Source of the DNA: Saccharum officinarum
Taxonomy: Eukaryota; Streptophyta; Magnoliopsida; Poales; Poaceae
Assembly: GCA_020631735.1 (NCBI GenBank)
Contig: CM036191.1
Coordinates: 39,105,335 to 39,169,334 of the forward strand
Direction: 5' to 3'
DNA: 64,000 nt
Shown here: positions 1 to 11,564 of the stretch, piece after piece
Numbering within the stretch: position 1 is the stretch's first letter
How the letters are laid out: every line of letters begins with the position of its first letter
The notes under the pieces: model-generated
Told to the model about the DNA's origin: nothing
Seen by the model: only the letters and a program-made list of their open reading frames with translations
The model's database searches: none
Program-made: the position numbers and the translations under genes

Positions 1-286
1 TTCAATATTTTGGAAAAATTCCGGATGGGTACCAGATTTCCAGAGATTGGAGCAGACAGGCTTGTGATCAACCAGTCAGTTATCCCTGTGAAGTGGAGTC
101 TTCACCTAAAGACCGGAGTTGTCTTTCCGTTGTTTGCTATCTAAGGTTATATCTTTTATAATAAGTACGTTATATATTAAGCATTGTCATTTGATATTAC
201 CCTTATTTGTAGCTATATGTGAGATTTGACTTCCTGGGCTCACATATGGTGTGTATCTGGTTTTGTTCTTAAAACCGGGTGTTACA
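1..286 (+). mobile_element. Element A, 5' LTR (3' end only)
   Basis: This stretch aligns without gaps to 4813-5098, with three differences seen by eye (near positions 20, 92 and 100). It ends in GGGTGTTACA and is followed after three bases by a tRNA primer site, so it is the 3' end of a 5' LTR that begins before the window. The near identity of the two LTR ends indicates a fairly recent insertion. The missing upstream part means the left target-site duplication cannot be read. Confidence 0.9.
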
Positions 287-289
287 AAG

Positions 290-301
290 TGGTATCAGAG
301 C
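290..301 (+). other. Primer binding site of element A (initiator Met tRNA type)
   Basis: TGGTATCAGAGC lies three bases after the LTR end. This is the usual primer site complementary to the 3' end of plant initiator Met tRNA, and it sets the element's orientation as plus. Confidence 0.92.
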
Positions 302-2170
302 AATGCTGACTGTAGGACACAAGCCTAGTTAGCAATTGGTCGTCTTAAGGTTTAGGAATTGCTATAAGACCCTTGTTCTATAAACCTTGATATTTCTCCT
401 CTATTATTTCTGTACCCTTTATATTCATCTCCTTCTTGATACTTGTTTAAGCCTTTGCTCTCATCTTCACTCCTTGCTTTGATATGCTCTTAGAATCTTG
501 TCTCTTACCATCTTCCTGTGACATCGGAAGCGGAGCTTTAGGATATTTGCCCTTAATATGAATAGAACGATAGCATCGCAAGCTGAGTCAATGATTGAAG
601 TATGCACCTTAATTGCTTGTTGAATTTTCATTATGCATGTGCTTGTTTTGGATCTTTGTAATGATTGTAATGATCTTGTGGGGATTTTCCACAATTTCAT
701 TTAGTCCATAGGCCTAAGGCATAAGGATTAATGAAGTAAATATGCGGGTTTTGGTTTTCTCCTGTTTTATCCATCCTGTTTTCTAGAGCAGTCTGTGTTC
801 ATCATGATATATCTCCAGATCTGGGCATCCAAAAGTTATGAAACTTTTATAGATAAAAGAAGACTCTTGTATGTTTCATCTGCCGCTGGAATCAATTCCA
901 TAGCTATTTTGGTTTGGGAGTTATGGAAATCACAAGATGATATAGTTGTGCTATCTGAAACCTGGAGTAGTTTTGTGGTGCACAGTTTTCGACCAAATTA
1001 TGTTTGGAATCAGAAAAGTGTTCTATACAAAAGTTGTAGAGGATTTCAACAGCTTTCCAACAGTATAAACTACAACTTCATTGGATTAACAGAATAGGAG
1101 TTACAGCTGTTTTCATGCGCTGCTGTTTTTCTACTCATAAGGAATTTCAGACTTCTTGTTCTTACTTATACACATGAGTTTCCGTGGGATATCAGAAGGT
1201 CATTATGATGGTTAACTCACTTGGAAGAAGATGCAAGCTACCCTTTGTTGTCCCCTAGTTGATCTCTCTTAAGGGGGGTAGCCGAGTAAAGAAGTAACAA
1301 GATGAAGGTTTCTTACATTCAAGTACTCCACCTGAAAGAATTAGTTATCCCTAGGGTTGAGAAGTCACCATCAAGCACAGTTGGGTGTTTGAACTTCACC
1401 ATACCCAAGACAAGTCAGCAACAATGACAAGGCAAGGAGATATGGTTCATCTACAGTTGGTTCTATAGAGACTCGAAAGATTCATTGTGACATCAATTAT
1501 GGCAATAAATTTTTGATTCAAGGAAGATCTCTACTTGGATAAGTTATCTCAAATGGTGGAATTATGGGAAACTTAAGAAAGCTAATGATGTGTTGAGTTG
1601 GAACCCACCAAAGGATGCGAGATGTGAGTGAGATTTAAAGTTTTCCTAGGAATAGAAGATATCGTCAGAGGTTCATTGGAGGCATTATAATCTTGGATAT
1701 AAGGGTGACATCCACAAGGATCGTAAGAATCTAAAGGATATCTTCGCTAAGTTGGTTTTGATCTTATGAAATCATCGATGAATTAGAGCGATCAAGGATT
1801 ATGACATGGAAGTGTGTTATCGTCTGGAGAAGCAAAAGTTGTTGCTGATGCTCCTAGCATAAAGAGTGAGCTAGGGAGGTTCGGTCGACACCAAGGTTGA
1901 GTTGTGTGAGAAACTTGAGTGGTGTCACCTACACTACAAAGTTGGTAATTAATAGTGATCACCTTGGAACAAAAGGAATTGCAAAGGTCAATTGGAGGAA
2001 TGGCATAAAGGGCTAAGGGATTGTGCTTAAGAGTTGATCAAGCAATTAGGAGCAAGGTTGTAACAACGTGCAAGCTACAACGTGATCGTTATGAGAAAAT
2101 GAAGAAGATCCAAAGACAGAGCATGTACATCTCTTTGATCACCGTCTTCCGAATCTCGAGGACGAGATTC
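302..2170 (+). mobile_element. Element A internal region, no gag or pol
   Basis: About 1.9 kb between primer site and polypurine tract. No gag, protease, reverse transcriptase, RNase H or integrase motif is visible in any frame. The longest frame (795-1097, 100 codons) has no recognisable domain and is probably chance. The element therefore depends on enzymes of a related autonomous Ty3/gypsy element (inference). A second polypurine-like motif, CTCTTAAGGGGGGTAG, occurs internally near 1267-1282 and is almost the same as the true tract at 2170-2185. Confidence 0.75.
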
Positions 2171-2188
2171 TCTTAAGGGGGGTAGAAT
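2171..2188 (+). other. Polypurine tract of element A
   Basis: TCTTAAGGGGGGTAGAAT directly precedes the TGTGACACCC start of the 3' LTR, the expected place for the plus-strand primer of an LTR element. Confidence 0.88.
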
Positions 2189-5098
2189 TGTGACACCCTA
2201 ATTTGTGTATTATTTAAAAATAGATAAATTTGATTTAAATATGAATTTGTTTATGCATTCAAATTTAGGGAGTAATAAATTTTGGGAAATTAAAATCAAT
2301 CATAAGGTTAGCAACTCTTTGGTGCACTCATGCTGCTGCATTTTATTGTGATGAGAGGTTTTTGTTAAATAGCTATAATGATTTGAAAATCATTTGGAAA
2401 TGTGATTTGAAAAATCAACTCTGAAAAAGAAAAACAAATTCTTTTTCCCGCCTTCACTTCCCTCCATTTCGGCCTGCTAGCCCAATTCTCGGCCGGCCCA
2501 CCATTTCCTCCCCGCGGCCCTTCTCTTGGGCCGTGGCCCAGCCCAGCCAGCAGCCATTGCCGCGCCTGCCCTCTCTCCATTGTGCGGCTGACATGGCGGG
2601 CCCACCTGTCGGTGCTCCCATCTCCAACCTCCAGCTGTTCCCCCGACTCCCTCGGTCAAGGCAACCGCCATGACTCACACCGCGCCCACCTTCCGCGTCG
2701 TGGGAGCGTCCTTTTCCCCCCGCGCTCGGCTTTCAAAAGGGAGCCGCAACCCTTCACCGCCTCCCCCCCTGTTGTTTCCCGCTCCAGTCCCTCTCTTCTG
2801 AGCAGTCGAAGCCCCGCGGCGGCGCACCACCGAAGCACCGTACGGCCACCTCGTCGGTCTTTGCCCCGAGCCTCCTCCGTCTGTGATTTTTCGTTCGGTG
2901 GGCCTCCCTGTGCTTCCCTCCCTCTCCTTGCACCTTCAATTCTACGATTCGTGGTCTCTAGGGCCGTTCTACATGAACTCTGGCGAGCTCATCCATGGCT
3001 GGCCGTGGCGGGTGCCCCTCGAGCCTTCCACCGGCCTTGTTTTGCCCCGGGATGGGTTCGCCATCCTCCCCTCTTCGCTCCGGAGCTTTTATTTTTGAAA
3101 ATGATGTCCTGTAGCACCCGTGCGAGCAACGCCGGCGAGCTCCATGCCGCGGTAATGGCGGCGCCGCCGCGTTCATCCCCAGCTCTGGCGGCCGGCTCTC
3201 TCTCCCCCCCTTTTTCTTTCTTGACCGTACATCGCGAGATCAATGGCCCTGGTTGGCCGATACCCCTTCGCGGGTCTTTTTGTTAAAGAGACCCCTCACT
3301 TTCATATAATTGAACCCGTAGTCCTCGGCCATTTGAATAAATCCGAGTTTTGATCCAAAAATAGTTTGATCTATTTACAGAATTGCCACTGCAGTAAAAC
3401 GTGTATAAAATCGTCGTTTTAGCTCCGTTTCGACCCGTTCAACTTGCGTTAGTTTCGTAATTTCATAATCTACGTATTAGTGCTACTGATAGACCTGTTA
3501 GAAGCTTTTAAGTTTCTCGATTAAGTCTAGTTTAATAGCTAGTTTTGGAACCTTGTTTAGCGCGTAACTTTTGCGTTGTAGCTCTGTTTTTCGTGCAATT
3601 CACGTCAATGTGATCGTAGCGAGACGTAGATGATTTTGGTAAACATTTTATTCAGATTTATTTATTGTTGGTGTACTGTTCTAATAGTAGCTATGTTTTG
3701 CTTGTATGTCTGCTCCGAATTGCGTGTTGTACTTCATGTCGTTCGAGTTCAGACGGTGAGGAGTACGTTGGGAATCCGGACACGTACGAGGTGCAGCAGG
3801 ACCAGCAGCAGTTCGTGAACCAAGGCAAGTATAGCATGGGCCTACCTTGATTCCTATTCATTATATAATCTACTCATTATGCATGTGTCTAATATTGCTC
3901 GACTATAAGGACATCCTAGCCATTGATGACTTATACCTTGATGCCTATGGGTTTTATTGCATATGGGTAGAATGCTAGTGCTCTATTCAAACATGATCAA
4001 TACTATGATTAATGGAACAAACTGATAAACATGATGGTAATAATTGAACTATAGGGTGATGGTGCAAATGATGTCGATCATGTTGCCCTAAACTCTCCGT
4101 AAGGACTTATCTATAGGGCAAAAGCTGGGACATACAGTGCAACCGTGAGAGTTATATGGCTCTGACTTTAGCTCAGTAATATGATCTTTTCTAGCTTGTT
4201 AGAGGTTACCCGAAAGGGCGCAAGAGGGGCTTGCCACTTTGGGTATAGAACTGCCTCTGTTCTTGTGTGTATAGCCTGCGGGAATTATGCCACAGAAAGG
4301 GGGGTTCTCTATATCTGCCTGCCGAGGAAACCTCGCGGCCCTAACTTGTTAGACAAGACCTATGGAAGGCTTCATAGTGTACCCTGCCCGCTCACCTTGG
4401 AAGTGTTATGGGAGTAATTAACCCGGGCATATGGACAACACGACTCACGGGTAAAGATGCACAACCTCTGCAGAGTGTTAAAACTGTTATAACAGCCGTG
4501 CTCACGGTCACGAGCGGCCCGGAAAACTCACAGAATAACTGGTTACTTATGATGTTGTTGTTAATGGTGAACTATGATGGTATTATGATAATGATGACGA
4601 CGATGGTGATATAATGTTGATCAATCACTCTATTAATTCTAGTATGTGATCATGTTGGTTAATTTGGGTGCCTAAGCATAAATTGATGTTAACCAATGAT
4701 AAAATGCTGACTTACTAAAATGCTAAATGCAGTAAACCATGTCTGCCTTTTGAGCCTCATGAATCCCCATGTTATGCTTGTGGAGTACGAAATGTACTCA
4801 CGCTTGTTTATTTTCAATATTTTGGAAAAATCCCGGATGGGTACCAGATTTCCAGAGATTGGAGCAGACAGGCTTGTGATCAACCAGTCAGTTGTCCCTA
4901 TGAAGTGGAGTCTTCACCTAAAGACCGGAGTTGTCTTTCCGTTGTTTGCTATCTAAGGTTATATCTTTTATAATAAGTACGTTATATATTAAGCATTGTC
5001 ATTTGATATTACCCTTATTTGTAGCTATATGTGAGATTTGACTTCCTGGGCTCACATATGGTGTGTATCTGGTTTTGTTCTTAAAACCGGGTGTTACA
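2189..5098 (+). mobile_element. Element A, 3' LTR (2,910 bp)
   Basis: Begins TGTGACACCC and ends GGGTGTTACA, an inverted terminal pair with TG..CA ends. The LTR is longer than the internal region. It has a GC-rich block (about 2450-3290), which opens several long but meaningless frames, and then AT-rich sequence. The last ~900 bp (about 4200-5098) is recognisably related to the LTRs of element B and to the fragment at 40098-40745, for example the shared block near 4440-4540. The five bases after it, CACCA, would be the right target duplication. Ty3/gypsy origin is inferred from the primer site and LTR ends. Confidence 0.9.
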
Positions 5099-5846
5099 CA
5101 CCATTGCCACCCGCGCCTCACCTTCGTCACGCCACCATCGCGCCACCGTAGCCACCCACGCCTCATCTTCGTCGCGCCACCATCGTGCCACTGGTGCTAC
5201 CCACGCTGCCCTCTCCTCTGTTGCCTTCTACCGCGTGACTCCCTCCTCCTACTCAAGGCATCACACCTTCCTCCCATGGGGGTGCTCTCCAGTGAGTTGT
5301 TTCTCCATGGCCCTTTTCACTAGATGAACACCTCCCCTACAATGCACCTATTTGATGCTTTGCCTCAGAGCTCTGTGATTCACCTTGTGGTTTGTTTCCT
5401 GTTTCGGCGTTGCAGTGATCGCTTTTCGTTCCTATGGTACCCCCGCATGTCAAGGTCTCTCATCTCTTCACATGAGTCTCGCTCATCTAAGGTAGCAAGC
5501 CATGATCTATTCTTCTCTTACCTCTTCTGCTTGCTCTCATAAGGACATTGCTCATCTATTAGTTGAAATATGTTGCTTACAAGTAGCTCTATCTATTCCA
5601 TCTTTGCAGTGAGCCGTGTCAGTTGTTTTGTGTGACAGTGAGCAGCTAGTTTAGTGGAAATTTGAACCCAGGGCCAAGCCCATGGGCATGGATTGAGACC
5701 AAGCCTCACAAGAGTCAGTTCATCATCTACTCAGCGATAGTTCTCTTTACAGTGATCTTGTCAGTCGTGAGTTGATTCAAGGGAAGTTTTTGTTTGGCTA
5801 TTGATCTTGCAATGTCAGTATTTCTCAGTCACAGAGTCTTGTCAGC
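5099..5846 (+). mobile_element. Upstream non-coding part of Sirevirus-like element
   Basis: Lies between the end of element A and the long broken frame at 5847. It starts with a short region of repeated CGCCACC(A/G)TCG-type text (about 5100-5230) and then becomes ordinary sequence. No start LTR, primer site or pol domain is visible here. I take it as part of the element ending at 10235, 5'-truncated or interrupted by element A. That assignment is inference. Confidence 0.45.
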
Positions 5847-8249
5847 ATGGCCCAATGCAAGAATGTTGGTGGAGCTCCGAGTGACGGGGACGGAAGTCCT
5901 CCATGTTTGATAGAGGTTACCCGAGGCAAGCGCAAGAAGATCATCACTAAGAAAAGAAAGAGAACAGAGGCAGAGGTAGCACAGGCAGTGGCTAACGCTG
6001 CCGATCGAGCCAAGAGAGGAGGCAGAGGCAGTGGTATTCAGATTGGTGAGCGTCGTTTTCACCTTGAGGGATGACAGCTTGGTACAGAGGCCACCGAGCA
6101 GACAGAAGAGCAGCTAGTAGAGCAAGAAGAGGAGTCACAGGAGCAGACACAATAGACTCCACCGCGTCGTCGCTTAGGACGGACGCATGCTCAGGTGACT
6201 CCCAGGCCAGAGGGTCAGAGACGTGGTGGTTGCCCACCTCCTAGAGCTCATGGTCAGCCTCCTGTTGAGCACTTTGACCTAAGGGGAGCCACAACACGAT
6301 AGGTTCAGAGTCTCCATTTCGTCGAGGTTGCTCAGTGGTTCCCACCTCAGCGGGACACGAGAGCTTCATAGGGCTTCTACACACCTCTGTAGGAGGACTT
6401 ATACAGTGCTTACATTGACAGTGGGATCGCTTTCAGACCATAGAGAGTTTGTAGACTAGAGGCTCTTGTTGCAGTTATTGGCGAGCAGCTCCGCCCTCAT
6501 ATCTCCTTTCTACCAGGATTGTTAGATCTTCTGGGTCGGATAGGGGCATACTGTGGCACGTGGGTCAGGGAGTTTTACTCTTCTCTTTGGATAGACCTCG
6601 CTCACGAGTTTATTCACTTTGCATTCAGAGATCGTGACCGCAGACTGTATAGTACCAGGGTACGAGAGATTCTGAGGCTCCCATCTTTGAAGACGAGGAT
6701 CCACCAGCTCTGTTTTGGTTAGACACGACCACCGAGGCATCCTCATGGCGGCACTGTGCCACCTACAAACTTCGTCAGACTGTGCTTTCACGAGCTGTTT
6801 GGTGAGGGGTCCAGACACACACCAGCTATGATGACTCCTATTGCCAGAGTTCTTGATGCTATTGTGAGGAGGACACTGCTTCTGAGGTTGGGCTACCGAG
6901 AGGGTTTGACTCGTATGCAGCTTTGGGTAGTTCACCACCTTATCTCTCAGACTCTGTTTGATATTTGGGATTTGATGCTTTGTGAGATGGAGGATACGCT
7001 AGCAGAGGACTTCAAGGGTCATCGTCAGCTACCCTATGCCCATTGGATTTGTTTTCTGATTCGGTGTGCTTGCGACCTTCCAGCTGAGATCTGAGCAGAG
7101 ATCTCCGACACCACAACAACTTTTCATAAGTACGACATACGTCAGCTGTGGGCCACTATCACCCGAGAGCAGGCACCTAGTCAGAGTCAGCGTCAGAGAG
7201 CAGAGGTACCTAAGACTACAGCTAAGCAGGACCAGATTATTGAGGGACATGCAGAGGCAAAGCTTGCCAACTTGGATGCTCAGCCAGCCGATCCAGACGA
7301 GGACGATGCCACCGACAGCACTGATGACGACTATCAGCCACTTCCTCGGTACCGCTCTCCTCGTCCTCATGACTATGAGGCCGGTGGTTTTGGTTCAGCC
7401 TCCCGCACAGACCCAGCCATGGTGGTTATACTTGAGAGGCTGACCCAGGCTCAGGAGAGGCAGGAGATTCAGTTATAGAGACAGGTTCAGGACAACGCAG
7501 CTGCATTTGCACAGATTCAGGCTCACCAGGACGAGTTTCAGAGGCAGTAGCTAGAGATACAGAGGCAACAGACAGCTATCCAGCAGCAGTATCTTGAGCT
7601 TTTGAGACACCTTGTTACTCTTGGGGTCCCTCCACCTCCGTCCGTCCTTACTCCAGCTTTACAGCCTGGTGGGATTCAGTGTCAGGGACCACAACCGAGC
7701 TTTTAGTTTACCTCTCCTCAGCAGCAGGTGCCTCAGTCGTTTCAGTCCCCCGGCTACACTCCTATTCAGACAGGATTCACTCCACCGGTTCAGCTCAGGC
7801 CTCACCTTCTGACTAGCACTCTATTTCCTACGGACTTGAGTGCGTCCTATAGTGAGTTGACCGGTCAGCCGACACCCTCCCAGACCATAGTTCTGACCAC
7901 TACAGAGATGTCAGTTTTAGAGACAGTGGCTCCTTTAGTGACTGGGACCGGGACTACAGAGATAGTTCCTTCATCGGTCGCTTCGACTGATCCTACTACA
8001 ACTGATACTCTTCAGGCTTAGGTGACAGAGACTGCGGCTCTCGTGGCTACTACTTCATCAGCTATTGCTCCCAAGTTCCAGCTTGCCGACCCACATACTG
8101 AGCAGATCCAGACCGTTTCACCTCCACAAGCACCTACAGAGGGTCAGCATGACAGCTCAGAGTTAGAGGAGGACACTTCTCAATTTTTGCTCACTCCGCA
8201 TTCCTCTGCATCCGACTCGACTGCTTCCATTCCTCCTTCGGGCCCTTAG
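5847..8249 (+). pseudogene. Broken retrotransposon ORF, about 800 codons, 12 in-frame stops
   Basis: One frame runs from the ATG at 5847 to the stop at 8247 without any frameshift. It is broken by 12 internal stops at 6072, 6153, 6300, 6369, 6390, 6441, 6720, 7092, 7476, 7548, 7704 and 8019. Ten are TAG, two are TGA (6072, 7092) and none is TAA. The N-terminal part is Lys/Arg-rich (KRKKIITKKRKR). The middle (about 6480-7090) is a conserved-looking helical region with many Trp and Leu. The C-terminal part is acidic, then very rich in Gln, Pro, Thr and Ser, with a Gln-rich coiled-coil-like stretch at about 7440-7600. The middle resembles the putative plant transposon protein regions found in grass retroelements, but I cannot name a family with certainty. 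It sits where Sireviruses carry an extra ORF before the 3' LTR. Confidence 0.7.
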
Positions 8250-8690
8250 TTTTTGGCTCTTGATGCCAAAGGGGGAGAGTGAGTTTGTAGATTTAGGGGA
8301 AGCTGCGAGAGGTTTTTTTAGTTCTTTGTGTGCTACTTTCATGCATCATGTTTAAATTCCCGCACTTGCATTGTGTGACATGTGTGCTTGTCAGATACTT
8401 GAGTAATATGTTGGTTATCTTGTCTATATTATATCATGTCACTTGATTGGTTCTAGCTCATAATGTCTTGCTTCCGTGTTTTGCTCCGATTTCTTATGAG
8501 CTATGCTATTGTGTACTAACTCTTCTTGTTTCATCTTATGAGTTCACCCTTTTGGCTTGGAGCACATAAGTAATCCTAACCTCTTTGTTCTTATTGCCTT
8601 TTGCTTATGTGAACCAAGCATGATCGAAAACCTCATCTCTTAAATCTACTTACTCAAGGTGTTGTCATCAATCACCAAAAAGGGGGAGAT
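8250..8690 (+). mobile_element. Sirevirus-like 3' non-coding region with two polypurine tracts
   Basis: A first purine run, AAAGGGGGAGAG, is at 8268-8279 just after the ORF. A second, AAAAAGGGGGAGAT, is at 8677-8690 and abuts the LTR. Repeated polypurine tracts between the last ORF and the 3' LTR are a described feature of Sireviruses (Ty1/copia), which supports the family call. Confidence 0.75.
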
Positions 8691-10235
8691 TGAAAGCATC
8701 TAGGCCCCTAGAGTGGGTTTCGATAATTGATGACAACGCAACATTACTATGACTAACGTGTGTTTTGCAGAAACTTTGGTAAGTTAGGTCATGGTAATGG
8801 TGATTGTTTGGGCACTATGGTTTTCATGCCCCTTGATGGAAATTGTTTCGGTTTTTAAAGGATTAACGACAAGGTTAAGGACAAACTAGTTCTAAGTGCC
8901 GTTTGGTGTTGGAGAGGCATTTAGAGTAGTTTAGGACTTCGTTTTTCTCCTTTGGCCGTATTATAAAGGGGGGCATGAGCGGGTAGCTTGACCTAGGTGA
9001 GTCTATTTGTTTAGGTGTGGTGCACACTTGTCAAACTTAGCACTAGATAGCTCAGGTGAAGCCCAAAGATCATTTGAAAGAAACTTGGTTCAAGTTGCGT
9101 CGCGATCCGGAGAAATTTAAGCCATTTCTCTTTGACCGGACGCGGTCTTTCTCTTGAACGGACACGTCCAGTCAGTGCAGTCGACAGAAGTAGAAGCAAC
9201 ATCACCGACCGGACGCTGTGGCTTGCCTGACCGGACGCGCAGGTGGCGCGGCCTACAGTCAGGAGAGCTAGGGTCAGTAACCGGACGCTAAGCTTGTCTG
9301 ACCTAACGCCACTGTGGCCGAGTCCGGTCAATGTACAAAAAGGTTCCAGAGAGGGTTTTGAGTGACCGGACGCGTCCGGTCACCCCTGATCAGACTCGTC
9401 TACGCGTCCGGTCACTCAACGCCCTTGAATTTCAAATCAACCGTTGCCACCGACCGGACACGTCCAGTCAGTACGAAAAATGCTGAGTTGACACTTAACG
9501 GTTGGGATTGACTGTGGGGAGTATAAATACATTCCCTACCCCTCAATTTGAGCTCTCTTCCTCATTTGTTTAGCTGAGAAACACCTTTCATGTGCAAGGG
9601 AGTGCAAGAGCTCTAGTGAGGATTGAGATTTGAGAATCCAAGATTAAGGACCCTCATTAGTGACTAGGGAGTAGCAAGTGTGCATCCACCTTCTCATTAG
9701 GCTTGTTGTGGTCAAGTGAGAGTTCTTGCTTGTTACTCTTGGTGATCGCCATCACCTAGATGGCTTGGTGGTGATTTGGAGCTTGGTGATCATCCGACAG
9801 AGCTTGTGGATGACCCAACTCATCTTGTGAGCGGTTGTAGGTGATTCACCGCGACGGAGTGTCAAAGAATCAGCCCATAGAGAGCACTTGATCCTCACGC
9901 GGATCAAGGGGGAGCTACACCCTTGCGCGGGTGCTCCAACGAGGACTAGTGGGGAGTGGTGACTCTCTGATACCTCGGGAAAACATCGTCGTGTTCCTAA
10001 CTCTTTTACATTCAAGCAATTTACTTTCTTGCATTACTTTTGTTGTTTGGTTTACATTCCTAGAATTGCCATGCTAGACTAGGATTGGAACTTAGGGTGC
10101 AAAATTTTTATCGGTAGAATCACTAGGAACACTTGTAGGCACTAGGGATGAATTATGGCTTAGTAGGATTTAATTCTTGCAATAAAATTTAGAAAAACCC
10201 AATTCACCCCCCTCTTGGGCATCTTGATTCTTTCA
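8691..10235 (+). mobile_element. Sirevirus-like 3' LTR (1,545 bp)
   Basis: Begins TGAAAGCATC and ends TTGATTCTTTCA, matching TGAAAG/CTTTCA terminal inverted repeats, with a polypurine tract directly upstream. Between about 9130 and 9470 there are roughly eight copies of CCGGAC(G/A)C or its complement, some joined as palindromes such as GACCGGACGCGTCCGGTCA. Clustered CCGGAC palindromes are known from Sirevirus LTRs. A TATA-like GTATAAATACA lies near 9520, a plausible promoter for the LTR transcript. No 5' partner LTR is present in the window. Confidence 0.82.
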
Positions 10236-10244
10236 ACTTACAAT

Positions 10245-10632
10245 ATACATCTGAAACAGATGAAACATGTATTTTGAATGGATGCTTGCAACATATGTAT
10301 ATAGCCACTGAAACATATGCAACATCCAAATAAAACACTTGCAACATGCGACTAAAACTGATGAAACATTTGAAACATACACTTGTAACATATGCAACAT
10401 CCAGATAAAACACACACACCATCTGGATGAAACCATGCAACATCCAGATAAAACACTTGGGGCATACGTCTGAAACAGATGAAACATTTTGAATGGACGC
10501 TTGCAACATATGTTATAGCCACTGAAACAGATGCAACATCCAGATGAAACACATACAACATCCGAATTAAACCATGCAACATCTAGATGAAATATGTGAA
10601 ACACATACATCTAAATACATGAAACATACGGA
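10245..10632. repeat. Degenerate minisatellite of GCAACATCCAGATAAAAC type
   Basis: Imperfect repeats built from two short phrases, AACATCCAGATAAAACAC and CTGAAACAGATGAAACAT, recur about ten times. The long minus-strand frames here arise only because the repeat lacks stops in some frames. Grass DNA transposons often carry such arrays near their ends, but no terminal repeats were found here. Confidence 0.75.
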
Positions 10633-10639
10633 GCTCAAT

Positions 10640-10745
10640 ACCATGTGTTGCCCCCGAACGAGTGGCCGCATGAGCTCCCATGCACTGCCCCCGCCGCATG
10701 CACCCTACGCCAAACGAGTGGCCGCACACGCTCTCATGCGCTGTC
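10640..10745. repeat. GC-rich short direct repeats (CGAGTGGCCGCA)
   Basis: CGAGTGGCCGCA followed by a GCTC(C/T)CATGC phrase occurs twice about 60 bp apart. Nothing coding is evident. Confidence 0.5.
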
Positions 10746-10849
10746 TCGCAAAAAGGACCGGTGCGGGCCCTGTCTAACTGCAACTATCTTGGCCGTCATG
10801 CACACGCGGGGTTGGTCCGTCTATCCGGACAGATGCCCTAAATGCATTA

Positions 10850-11335
10850 CTATTAGAGAAAAGGTGGCGGTCGTTTCATGCTGCAGAGTGCAGACACCAT
10901 CAGCCCCAGGTTAGCCCATCCGAGCTGATGGGCCTTGTTAATAAATTTAGGCCCAGTATTATATATGCTAGGCTCACCTCCAGCAGTTCGGCCCAAGAAA
11001 GATCCAAGTACATCTCAAGCCTGGCCTAAACCTTTCAAGTACACTAGTGTCCTGTTTTGCAGGGTATATTTTGGCTCGAGCTCTTCTCAAGGAGCTCGAG
11101 CCAGTGAAACTAGAAATACTAGTTTTATTGGCTCCTAATTTATTTAAAAAACAAAGAAAGAAAAAAAACCATTTGCAATAGACTTTCAAGAATAAAAATG
11201 CATGTGTGACAGTAGGTTTTTGTTGGCACGCTAATATTGGAGGCTGATTACAAGTTCCCCAAAAGAAAAAAAAATCATAGGTCAACTTTTTTCTTCTAAA
11301 AGTTGTTAGGAGTTTTTCTAATTTTCTATTAATAT
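10850..11335. repeat. Duplicated segment, copy 1 (without SINE)
   Basis: Matches 18449-19205 over nearly its whole length, including the phrases AGCCCATCCGAGCTGATG, CAGTATTATATATGCT and GACTTTCAAGAATAAAAA. This copy lacks the ~280 bp insert present in the second copy. It holds several GGCCCA/TGGGCC motifs and a TATA-like run, so it could be promoter-derived sequence. The nature of the unit (dispersed repeat or segmental duplication) is unclear. Confidence 0.8.
11073..11102. other. Perfect 11-bp hairpin GGCTCGAGCTC
   Basis: GGCTCGAGCTC, eight bases, then GAGCTCGAGCC. The equivalent place in the second copy (about 18660-18695) is decayed and longer in its T-run, so only this copy keeps the perfect stem. 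Confidence 0.7.
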
Positions 11336-11564
11336 AGGATAGGATAAAATAAAAGAAAAACATACGTTTGGTTGATCTTAACAGTGGTCTAGAAGAAGAT
11401 GCTAATCACGTGATTAAAGAAGTTTATCCAGCCGTCAAATGGTTTTTTTGTCTCTCCTCTGAATATTGGTGCACCCTTCAGAAAAAAGAGGCAGCAGAGA
11501 GGTGAAAAGCAATCCCGCTTGCTTGCTTAGACAATCCAGAGCAGTAATAGCTCGGTTGATAGAG

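Noticed and set aside
795..1097. 100-codon frame in element A as a gag
   Set aside because: No zinc knuckle or capsid-like features, and nothing adjoining it in other frames.
2582..3286. 234-codon frame inside element A's LTR, with several long frames on the other strand
   Set aside because: It lies in a GC-rich LTR block, overlaps equally long frames on both strands and has no domain. Composition explains it.
10204..10610. Cys/Val-rich minus-strand frames up to 125 codons
   Set aside because: They are translations of the minisatellite and carry its repeats.
10245..10632. CRISPR-like array
   Set aside because: Repeats are degenerate with no regular unique spacers, and the genome is a plant.
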